Of a DNA stretch of 64,000 bases, positions 1-9,640 are shown piece by piece. Each line of letters opens with the position of its first letter. Positions within the stretch are counted from its first letter, which is position 1. Position numbers and translations under genes: made by a program. The notes below the pieces were generated by a model. It was not told where the DNA came from. It saw only the letters and a program-made list of their open reading frames with translations, and did no database searches. The stretch comes from Cloeon dipterum (taxonomy: Eukaryota; Arthropoda; Insecta; Ephemeroptera; Baetidae), in NCBI RefSeq assembly GCF_949628265.1, contig NC_088789.1:19151883-19215882 (forward strand). Reading direction: 5' to 3'.

Positions 1-141
1 TTCTTCTTCTTCCTCTTCTTCTTCTGCTGGTCCTTCTTGATCTTGTCCTTCTTGAAGTTCCTGCAAATTTTGCACTTCGTCACTCTCCTCTTCCTCTCTA
101 GCTTCATTATTTTCTCCATGCTGATCCTCTTGTTCTTCCAT
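1..141 (-). CDS. N-terminus of a Glu/Gln-rich acidic protein (partial, runs off the window)
   Basis: An open frame on the minus strand starts with ATG at 141-139 and stays open for 47 codons to the window edge. The peptide begins MEEQEDQHGENNEAREEEES and then continues through Gln/Glu-rich sequence into a run of eight Glu codons at the edge. There is no signal peptide or membrane segment. An intrinsically disordered acidic N-terminus, as in many nuclear or chromatin proteins, would fit, but nothing identifies the family. GAA/GAG codons are mixed, which argues for coding sequence rather than a pure trinucleotide microsatellite. The promoter and 5' leader would lie in 142 to about 700. It could still be a chance frame over a GAA-rich tract, since only 141 bases are visible. 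Confidence 0.45.
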   Translation of the reverse strand, partial: MEEQEDQHGENNEAREEEESDEVQNLQELQEGQDQEGPAEEEEEEEE

Positions 142-1536
142 CGTTTCTGATTTGATATATATTACGTTATCACTCTCTCTCTTGATTTTATTTTTTGACA
201 AAGGTGGTGGTGAAAATCGCTGACGCCATGACGAGCGGTTGGGTCGCAAGCGGGTTTTGAGCTCTGAAATATTAACAAGATATATAATTTTATACGGAAA
301 TTTTTCTTTCTATTCTTGAGATATTTTGACAAATTAATTGTTTTCAAATGACGTTGATTGTCATAAACATACACGAACGAAAATTTTAAAATTTTTTAAT
401 ATTTATTGTTAGTTAAATTAAAAATTAACGCATCACTATACTCTGCGCGAAAATTAATTCAGGATGGATAAATAGCACGCTCTCGCACTACTGTGCAGCG
501 GCTGTTCAGGCCCCCATGGCCTCATCAGTAGTACTTGACCTCCTAAACAAAATTCAATACCACAGTATAAGCTGCAGAAAATTCTGAATCAGCGATCCGG
601 CTGTACTCATGTCTCATTTTGAGCAAAATCTAAAAGAGGATTACGAAATCTTTTCAATCACGACACTTTTGCCTTTCACGTAGGTTAACCTTCCCTCACC
701 AAAATTAAATTTACAGGCTTTAAATATGCAAGCCTTTATAACAATAAGCTTTTTTCAAATAAAGCAATTTAGCTTTTTCTAATGTAATGAGTATTTGGAT
801 ACTCGATGAATTTATTTGTGAAAGATATTATTTCTGCCATCTGTTAGAATGATTGAGAAATATTCCAAGTTGTATTTTACGTAGACCAGAACCACATATT
901 TCACAAATTCAAAGTCACAAATCTTTCACAATCATTCAGACAGATGGCAGAAATAATTATAATCTTTCACAAATAAATTCAATGAGTGTCCAAATACTCT
1001 TTACACAAACACGAGAATTCACGATGAATGAATTTTAGCCAATTTTGAAAAGGGCAGCAGAGTCGTCAGAAAGGTATACAAGGGACAAGGGGAATATTAT
1101 TTACTTATTTACTTTGTGAATTCTCTTGTTAAAATAGCTTGATTTCTCGTTTGGTTCTAGATACACAAAACTTTAACCTTGTTTACAAAAAATATAAATA
1201 AACAATACATAGGCAAATCCATCAAAATATATAAAATTAAGAAGATCAAGAAAGTTAATACTTCCGCGTCATTTCGTGTTTTCAGATAATTAAGTGCTTT
1301 CCTTGGCAAGTGCGTGTGCTGGTAAGCATTTTTGATACTAAATTTTCTCCCGCCATATTTGGCCGCGTGATTTTCACGTCCAATTTAATCTGGACTACAC
1401 TCTCATGCTATTACAAAAAACAAGTTCATTAAATTTGTGATGTTTTATAAAATGATTTGTTCAGGTGTTATTACCGCATTCTTAAATATTAAGATACATA
1501 CTAATAATATTGAGTAGTGTTTTTAATAATTTTCTG
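142..1536. other. Intergenic region between two minus-strand genes
   Basis: This is AT-rich sequence holding the foldback repeat at 789-999 and presumably the upstream region of the acidic-protein gene. I see no other coding signal. The short open frames here have no splice context or recognisable content. Confidence 0.5.
789..999. repeat. Foldback element: inverted repeat with arms of about 67-70 bp
   Basis: The left arm at 789-855 and the right arm at 929-999 are reverse complements apart from a few mismatches and small indels. They share blocks such as TTTATTTGTGAAAGAT and ATTTCTGCCATCTGT, read on the + strand of the left arm. The loop is about 73 bp (856-928). The arms make up most of the element, as in a foldback MITE. 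Transcribed, it would give a hairpin of about 65 bp. I could not define a target-site duplication. Confidence 0.75.
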
Positions 1537-1542
1537 TTTATT
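1537..1542 (-). terminator. AATAAA polyadenylation signal overlapping the stop codon of the 97-residue gene
   Basis: On the minus strand the CDS ends CTT CAA TAA ACAG, so the canonical AATAAA hexamer contains the TAA stop. If used, the 3' UTR would be only about 15-30 nt, which is very short. No comparable signal was identified nearer to it. Confidence 0.5.
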
Positions 1543-1983
1543 GAAGGGCACCTCTAGCGAAGTATTTGAGAAAGCCCAGAAAAGGAGGGTTTTCGTTGGG
1601 AAATTTGGAGACGAAAAGCCGGCCAGTAACCCCTTTTTCATATTTTGACCTTTTCAGTGACCCTTCCAGTGACCGATCCAACCCTGAAAACAGACCCCCG
1701 CAACCGCGGAGGCCGGGTGGACAGTTTGGCGGGCTGGGGGCGTGGAGGGAGGCGTCGACGGGGGCGGTGGCCTCACCTGGCTTTTTAGCGGCTTCTGGGC
1801 CCTCCTGAGGTTGCTCCTGGTCAGCTGGAGGCTCCGGTTCAGGCGGGTCCACCTGCAGAACCTGCTGGACAACGACCTTTGGCCCGTCCTGGAGGCAAAA
1901 AGCGGAGTGACCGTGAACTGGGCGGGGAACTAGAAGCCATCACTCACCTTCGTCGCTTCTAACCGGCCTGAACGCCGAGACAT
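1538..1983 (-). CDS. Small unrecognised protein of 97 residues, three exons
   Basis: The exons on the minus strand are 1983-1948 (12 codons, MSRRSGRLEATK), 1888-1777 (37 codons plus 1 nt) and 1683-1538 (2 nt, 47 codons, stop TAA). Both introns are short (59 and 93 nt) and have good borders: gtgagt...cctccag and gtgagg...ttttcag. The phases are 0 and 1 and the joined frame is exact. Residues 1-12 are basic with an RRSGRL element. Residues 13-49 are Pro/Glu/Gln-rich and probably disordered. The C-terminal half is basic then hydrophobic, with an NENPPFLGFLKYF segment near the end. There is no signal peptide. I do not recognise the family; a small nuclear protein is only a guess. Intron 2 is 93 nt, a multiple of three with no stop, so retaining it would give a 128-residue form. 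The locus is much more GC- and CpG-rich than its surroundings, with a likely promoter at 1984-2110. Confidence 0.6.
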
Positions 1984-3528
1984 GACTTCAAAGGGGCCCT
2001 TGGAGGGCCAAAAAACGCGCGCAAGATTCTGAAGATCACCTGGGACGCGTGGCTAGCGCTCTAACGCAACCTGACGCTGAGGCGCACCGCAAGACGCGCA
2101 AAACATAAACAAAATGCCCCACCTCCCTGAAAATTGTACCAACATTCCGGTGTTCAGGGAAATTGGCGCCATCTTTAGCGTGCATGCGTTGAAAGCATTA
2201 ATTTTGATATCTGATTGCATTTAGATTTGAACCGTTTAAATCCACTGATTCGCTTGCATAGATTGCTCTACATTATTAATATATTATATATGTCTACTTG
2301 TCTAGCACATCTTTATCTATCTATTATTCTATTATAATTTTATACGCCAGATTTCAGATCACGTCGGTCGCAAGATCGATTTTGTTGTTGGTGTTTTATA
2401 ATGCGCAAATATAATGCGTATACTTATAATGGAAGCCTATTTTTTTACTATTTTTCAAATAATAATGATTCAAATTTGCGAACTAAATACACTATTTTTC
2501 CTCTTTGCTTATTTACTTTAATTTCATGTCCTTTCCGCTATTTCTCCTATTTCTAAAAATATGATTTAGCACTTCTTCCAACATAATTATCAATAAAATT
2601 ACAATTATGCGCAGTCGATCGAACAAAAATGTTGAAATTTCGTGGATGCATGTATTCACTTTATTTAAAAGGAATAAATATGACATTACAATTTTTCAAA
2701 TCACCAATTTAATTGGAGCATTATATTTTTAGTATTTTTTTTTTGTATTTTGTATTGAGAGTAAAAAGACAAAAATGTAAAGTAATGAAATATACATTAT
2801 CATTATCACGATGAGTTTTATTGGTTTGCCATTTTTGCCATCATTCCCTCAAACAATGGCATTCTTCTGTATTTGTCGAATTAAATAAATAAATTTGAAC
2901 TTCTCGCCTGATTGTGAGTTTTAAAGTGAATTCCTACACATTGTGTTGATCTATCTTGGGATTAATTATTTTTAACTGTTCGGATGAGTAGATTTATTTC
3001 GTTCAGTGTTCAGCAGGGAAATTAAAATCTTAAAAATGGAGTTAAAATCCTAAAATTCATGCTAAATTCAGAGCATGAATAAAAGATGCCAAAATAGTGT
3101 AAAAAATAACCGTTTTCACTCAATTGAACTACTTTTTTTAAATCAATACCAAAAAAGCAGTTTAGGACAATTGAATTGATAAGTGGAAATAATAATATAG
3201 TTGAGTGAAGGGATGATTTCGATATTCAGAAAGAGGCTTTTTCAAGAGAGGATTCGCGGTATTCCTTTTCCCTCTTTCTTCGAACTTCACGTCGGCATTT
3301 GATTGGAGGAAAGCACACGTTGTCATAGAGACGTGATATTTCAGCCAATCAAAATTACCAAACAGCACAAGGATAAAGTCAGCTCAAGTCAGCTGCCTCT
3401 GACAAACACGACCACTCCTCTTGTTCAAAAGGCAACGCATTATTGAATGGAATTGGGAAACACCTTTTTAAAGGCAGCAGTCAGTAGTTTTCGAGTGACT
3501 TCGGGGCCGGTAGGTCGAGACTAAGGCG
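1984..3528. other. Intergenic region, divergent promoters
   Basis: Positions 1984-2110 are CpG-rich and lie upstream of the minus-strand 97-residue gene. Positions 3300-3528 lead into the SID-1-like gene on the plus strand, with two ATTGG/CCAAT-type sites (3302 and 3346) and a TCAGT initiator-like site near 3479-3484 but no clear TATA box. The sequence between is AT-rich with no supported gene. Confidence 0.45.
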
Positions 3529-6500
3529 ATGTTGATCTTGTGGTGTTTTGCCTTGCTTTTCGCGGTCAGCCAGAGCTCAGCTACCACTGCCGAGCTCTCT
3601 GCGATTGTTATTGATGCCCAATTGAATACCAGCTACTTGCAGTCAGTAAACTCCACATCAGAAATAATTTTTCTCTACTCCAACGTCAGTCAGGTATGCG
3701 CAATTTACCTATAGTACAATATATTTTAATACGTGTATTTTATGTTCCGTTCTGACACGTGTGCAAAAAAAGATCAATTTATAACACAGGTAAAATCGGT
3801 AAAATTTATTATTTCAGATTCATGCGCGAGCGCCAGCAAGAATTAGCGTATCTAGTAGCGAAGCATCTCATGACTCTCCAGTCCTTGTTGTTGTTCGGCA
3901 GCAAAGAGGAGTGCTTTCTTGGCAGCTTCCCTATGCCACTGATAGGTTAAAATGATATTGACAAGTTTTTGCAGTTTATTAATTTTAATTTGAAATTTCA
4001 GGGGGTCGTACACCTCAGTTTCCAGAACGTTGTGCCCGGCTAGCTTGTTTAAGTCGGAAGTTGAAACGCAGGAAAATCTGATTGTGAGTGTGTCGACATC
4101 GAGCCACTTAAACGTCGCTTTCACTGTTTTGGTGGAAGTCGAGTCAAATTTTGAACTGAAAATAGATAATGAAAGGAACACAACAGTATCACCGTCCCAG
4201 CCACGATTTTTCAGTTTTGAGTTTCCTTTAGAAGTAAACACCGTGCTTCTTGAGGCGGATAGCTCAGACAACACTTGCATGACAATCTCGTTGCAAGAGC
4301 GAAATGCAAGTAGTCTTTAAGTCAGCTCCCCAACAAATTTAATTGACAATAAAATATGATTGTAGTGTCCTGTGTACGATCTGGAGGGCACTGTAATGTT
4401 TGAAGGCTCTTGGCAAACCATGACCAAGAAAGGAGGCATAACACTCTCAGTAAATTACAATATAAATCCTAAAGTCAAGTTAATAATAAATTTTTAAACC
4501 AGCGAGAAAAATTCCCTGATGGTTTCTTCATTGTGCTGGTGGTGCATGGAGATGACACTGCTTGTCTGACCAACACTCCCTTTGAATCGAGCTCCAGACA
4601 AAAAAATGTGGTCTTCAGTCTGAGGAAGAAAATTTCGTACGACGAGTACCTTGTTGCAACGTTTGGAGCTTTCGGCGTGTTTGCTGTATTTTACTGTATT
4701 TCCTTCATAGTTGCCGTTTTGCACCAGATGAGGTAATGCTATCTTATCATTTGAATCCATTTTTTTCAATGATTTCTCTTAATAGCCGGCGGAGGCAACG
4801 AAATGCAGCTGCTACTGGTGTGCAGAACGAGTGTTTATTGGAAGGTCTAGAAGAGGAGAATGAGACTGTTGCTGATCCAAGGAGCAGAGAGGAAAGACTT
4901 AGAAGAAAAGTGAAGTAAGTCACTAATAATAATTATTTCACCTTTACTATGCAATGCAGTGCATAAATCCAGAGTTTAAACTGTTGAGTCTAATCAGGGC
5001 TGTTTCTTTCTGGGGAAAAACTGCAAGCCATATCCTTTTTTACATATAATTATATATTATTTCGATTTTGCGAAAATCTAGATGACAAATTTACAAAAAA
5101 TGGTCAGTTCGAAAGACCGAAGGTTAACCAATTTATTTCTAAATGGAGATTATTTTTGTACCAATTGTGAACATGAACATTACGATCCCTAGGCCATTGA
5201 CAAATTTATGGTCAAATTACAAAGTAAGAATTTTTATTGAAGAAATTTTAAATTTTCAAAAGCTAATTTTAATGTTTATTAGCCATACATCTTGAGACTA
5301 CCTTGAGCTGGAAAGTATGAAAATAAAAACCACTAACATCTGATAATGATAATGCTCTTAATTGATTAAAGGTATAACCCTATGCAAAATCAATAATTGA
5401 AACACCAGTTTTAAATATTCTGAAATGTTCTCTCCAATTTTCTCTTTTGTTTCAAGTTTTCAGGCATCTCTTGTAGGACATAAAATGCTTAATTTTAAAT
5501 GGAAGGGTGACGTTTCCTCTAGGGTTTTTACTAGATAATTTTTTGGTATCTACAATATTATTAAGAATAGAATTTCCTGTTCTAGTAATCAAAAAACATT
5601 TTTTGAAGGAATGATTGGATATTTTCTTAACAGTATTTTTGTCTATTGACCACCCTTTTTCCAACCCTGATAAATTTCTGTATCTGAGCATCAATTTTAT
5701 GATTAAAATTAAATTAAATTTTCAGTGCTGGTGAGCCTGTGTTTGTGAGTGATATGTCAAGATCTGGAAGCACAGAACTTCGGAGATCAGCTCAGAAGTA
5801 TCTGTGGAACATCTTAACTGTGGCTACTTTCTATGGCTTGCCTGTAATCCAGCTGGTAATCACTTACCAAAGAGTGCTCAATAACACAGGCAATCAGGTA
5901 TTTATTTTTTCCTCTTGAATTTAATTTATTATTATTTACTTCAAATTCCTTCCTCTCAACAGGATTTGTGCTTTTACAACTTTCTCTGCTCCCATCCTGT
6001 GTCTGTTTTGTCCGACTTCAACCACGTGTTTTCCAACGTGGGATATGGTTTGCTGGGATTACTGTTCGTGATGCTGGTGTACCGAAGAGAAAGGCGCCAC
6101 CTGAAAGCAGTTGCTTTGGACCCAACGCGTGACACAGTACTTGGCTTGCCGCAGCAATTTGGGCTTTTCTATGCTTTGGGCGCCGCTCTGATTTCCGAGG
6201 GAGTGCTCAGCGCCTGTTACCACGTTTGCCCCAATCAGCAAAATTTCCAATTTGGTAAAATTCTATTTACTCTCTCAGTGAAAAGCTATTTTTCTTAGTG
6301 AAGTAAAATTCAGGAGCGTTGATTTATTTCAAAATTATTCTCAAAATTTGACCATTGTAAGTTTTAAGTTTTCAAATAAATTTGTATTTTTACTATCCAA
6401 TAGGGCTTCAGATGTAATACCTAAATTAATTGGGAGATAAATTCTAACTAAGAAATTTTACAATGTCCTCGAGTGGCTCATTCGATAGAAAACTAATTCT

Positions 6501-8273
6501 CTTCTTTAGATACGAGCTTCATGTACGTAATCGCCATGATGTGCATGCTGCGGATTTACCAAAACCGGCACCCAGACATCCATGCCAGCGCCTACACAAC
6601 CTTCGCAATGCTGGCTTTTGTCATCCTGATCGGAATGATTGGCGTGCTGACCGGCACAGTCATTTTCTGGAGCCTGTTCACTGCGGTGCACATGACCCTT
6701 TGTCTGCTGCTCAGCGCGCAGGTGTACTACATGGGTTGCTGGAACCTGGACTTGGGCGTTCCAGCTCGTGTCTGGGAAGCGTACACCCAGCCTGGTCTCT
6801 CGTTCAAAACGAGAATCTTGCCTGTGTATCCCAAGAGAATGGCTCTGCTCATCATAGGTAAGAGGCACAATATTCTTTTTGTCATCTCAAATACTAAGGA
6901 AGTGATGAATAATTGTTGTTGTTGTCTTGAGTGTCATTATTGTAACTTAGGTTGCTAAATAGCCTTATTTTTTATTTTTCTTTCATTCTTGGGCAATTCT
7001 AAATTTTATGCCTGCCTAAACAAAGGAATTGTTTTTATCTGTTGCTGAGAGCAGTCGTTTTTTTGTGAAATTAATCCTATTTTCCCAGTGTAAAAACGTT
7101 ATTTCAACATTTTTTTCTCTTAAAAGTAAAAATCACTGAAGGTCAGATTTGTGTGAAGCGATGACTGGGGAACGGCGCTTTGAAGTGGGTAAAATGAGCA
7201 ATAAATGGACTTTGGCAAAAAAAAGGTTTTTGACATAATTGTGATATGGTTTACTCTGAATGGATTAATTATGCCGATTGGATAAGAAAAATACACTCGC
7301 GACCTTCAATTTTTAAAGCATAAAAGAGTCTAGAGTCTCCTAAATTTCAACTAAATCTTTGATCTAACAGGCAGAAACCAATTTCAACTCCCATCTGGCT
7401 ACCACTATAAAATATTACTTCAGATTTAACTAACACAGCTTTGAAAATTGAAGCAATTAAGTTCAGGTCTCTTTGGTTAGGTTTTTTCAGGGTTGTTTTT
7501 TTCTGAAAAATTCCAGATCTTGCCAAAAACTAGGTATTATTTTACTGAAATTTTATCTTCAACCCACGGCGATGTGTAAATCAAAACATTGGACACTAAA
7601 TTTTTTTAAAGACAAAGAATTTGATTGAATTTTCAAGAGTAGAAAGTCCAAATGTATCCAGACACATTTTAAATCCCTTTTTGTTTGACTTGTTAATTTT
7701 TTAAGTGATTATTAATTTTCCATACCATGATTTACATCTCAATTTTTCTATCAAAACTTTTCTAATTTCGCTGACCTTTTAAATTATAATTTTTCTTTCA
7801 GGCATTCTCGTCAACGTTGCTCTCAGCGTGGTTGGGCTAATGTTCAGGCCGAAGAATTTCGCCAGCTACCTACTGGCTATTTTCATGGCCAACCTCAACA
7901 TCTACGTCTGGTTCTACATAGTCATGAAGCTGGTGCACCGCGAACGAATCAGCTGGCCATCTCTCTTCCACATCCTGGCCTCTTTCGTGTTGTGGGGGCT
8001 ATCGCTGTTCTACTTCTTCCACAAGAACATCTCGTGGCAAGAGACCCCCGCCCTTTCGAGGACATACAACCACCCTTGCGATCTGCTCGACTTCTACGAC
8101 TACCACGACATCTGGCACTTCCTCTCAGCCGCCAGCATGTTCTTCTCCTTCATGGTAGCAGATCTAATGCTTGTTTTTTATTCTGTGTTTCACATTTGTT
8201 CTCATTTCAGGTGTTGCTTACCCTCGATGATGATCTGCGCTTGGTTCCCCGCACCCAAATTAGTGTTTTCTAA
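3529..8273 (+). CDS. sid-1-like: SID-1-like (SIDT family) multi-pass membrane protein, dsRNA/nucleic-acid channel homologue, 755 residues
   Basis: The exons are 3529-3693, 3818-3945, 4002-4305, 4366-4449, 4503-4732, 4786-4914, 5726-5897, 5963-6254, 6510-6857, 7802-8154 and 8211-8273. They join to 2268 nt in frame. The product has a signal peptide (about residues 1-18), a beta-rich extracellular domain with N-glycosylation sites and the family element SPVLVVVRQQRGVLSWQLP, a first membrane segment at about 277-298, a basic cytoplasmic loop, and then many membrane segments to a short tail ending RTQISVF. The CREST-superfamily residues are present: S487-x3-H491 in SACYH, D502, and H719-x3-H723 in HDIWH, which would form the metal and hydrolase-like site. 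SID-1 proteins mediate systemic RNAi in nematodes; SIDT1/2 act in nucleic-acid or lipid/sterol handling. The role in insects is debated. The length matches the family. Intron 3 appears to be GC-AG. The next gene, HEATR3, starts 1.37 kb downstream on the same strand. Confidence 0.95.
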
Positions 8274-8748
8274 AAATTCTGTGATGGATGTGTTTCTAGT
8301 CCAGCTTTGCTGAGCCCAGGCTAGACACGTACTTGATTTAGCGACTAAGTCATAAAGTAAGCTGCTGACTGCTACTGTTAGGTTACCAGATAATTAACTT
8401 GTGGTCATTGTGCAATAGGTTAAGTCATATGAAACGATTATTTGTTAAACTCCATGTAGTAAAACTGCGTTGTTACGGTTGTTACCATTTCTGTCCACTA
8501 TAAGCAGTCATAAGTTGAAATCGATCAAAACCTTGCCTACTGGAGCGAATTTTCAGATATTTCAGCGCAATATTAGAATAATTTGGTAAAAAATCGTGGA
8601 AATTATTTATGCTGCTCAAAGTCTATTTTCGATTCAATGCTGAATCTCTTGATCATAATCTGCAATTACAAAATTTGTACCTAAATTAAGTTAAAATTGC
8701 CATTCATCAACAGGCTTATAGTTTTATGTTAGCAAAGAGGCATAGAAA

Positions 8749-8754
8749 AATAAA
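8749..8754 (+). terminator. Likely AATAAA polyadenylation signal of the SID-1-like gene
   Basis: A canonical hexamer lies about 475 nt after the stop at 8271-8273, in AT-rich sequence and upstream of the MITE-like repeat. The assignment rests on position only. Confidence 0.4.
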
Positions 8755-8898
8755 CAATGACGAAAGCTTTATTTAGAAACCTAATTTGGTTATTGTGGAT
8801 TTATCGCAGTACATTTAGCATAAAAAAGGTTGCCAAATGGGGATGTAATTGAAACTCAATCTAATATATTAGGGGATATTTAGATTCTCCATACATGA

Positions 8899-9110
8899 AG
8901 AGGTCTTAGCCGCGCAATTTTGAGGCTGCGCCTTGCTTAACCTGCATAGCCTAATTTTTCCCACTGACTGAGCATTTTTACGCAGCGTCTATATAGCGTG
9001 CGGCTAGAAATTAAAAAAAGTTGTATTATGATTAGCTCTTTTTTCATTTTCAACCGATGGTTTGTAAAAATTAGGCGCCTGACGTGGCATTGCTGGCTGC
9101 AGAGACCTCT
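8899..9110. mobile_element. MITE-like non-autonomous DNA transposon, copy 1
   Basis: The left end reads AGAGGTCTTAGCC and the right end, reversed, reads AGAGGTCTCTGCAGCC, giving an imperfect terminal inverted repeat. The left terminal sequence AGCCGCGCAATTTTGAGGC closely matches the left end of the second copy at 18649 (AGCCGCGTAATTTTAGGC). It has no coding capacity. The target-site duplication is unclear. Confidence 0.5.
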
Positions 9111-9640
9111 ATCTCTTAGAGAAGGTTATAATATTCTGATGTTCCTATTCAAAACTAAATATTAAGTACAGAATATCACGATATTAAGTAAATGAGCCAT
9201 TCACTGCCCAATTAAATATAATTTCCGCAAGGAGCAATAAAATGGGACAATTTAATTTTTTAATGATAAATTTCATTCTGCAGCAAGAAAATTAAGATTT
9301 TTTTGTGTCACTTAACGAAATTCCTGGCTTACTCTTTTCTCCAGATTTAATTTTTGACTACATGATAAAGCCATTAGCTCACGCAGTCAAAACCTGCGAA
9401 AGCGTAATAGGGTCAAAGTTAAGGCAGGTCAGTAATGCTCGTTTCGCGGGTGCCAGAAGCGCAGCGTATGCCATCTATCCCCCAACGTCGTAAGGTGTTG
9501 CCACTCCCCCTACCCTTTCTCAATTCATTCCATCGCCATCGCCTGCGCTTTCAGCTGGACGTTCGCGGTTCGCACGTGTCTCTTCGCCGTTTGGAGTCGT
9601 GCGTTTTGTCTGAACTTTAGTTGCTGAAATCGTTTACAAA

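Larger units (their letters stand above)
8274..9640. other. 3' UTR of the SID-1-like gene, MITE-like repeat and HEATR3 promoter
   Basis: The first part is probably 3' UTR to about 8770. Positions 8899-9110 hold a repeat with terminal inverted repeats. Positions 9480-9640 are more GC-rich, with no TATA box, and probably hold the HEATR3 promoter and 5' leader. No further gene is seen. Confidence 0.5.
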
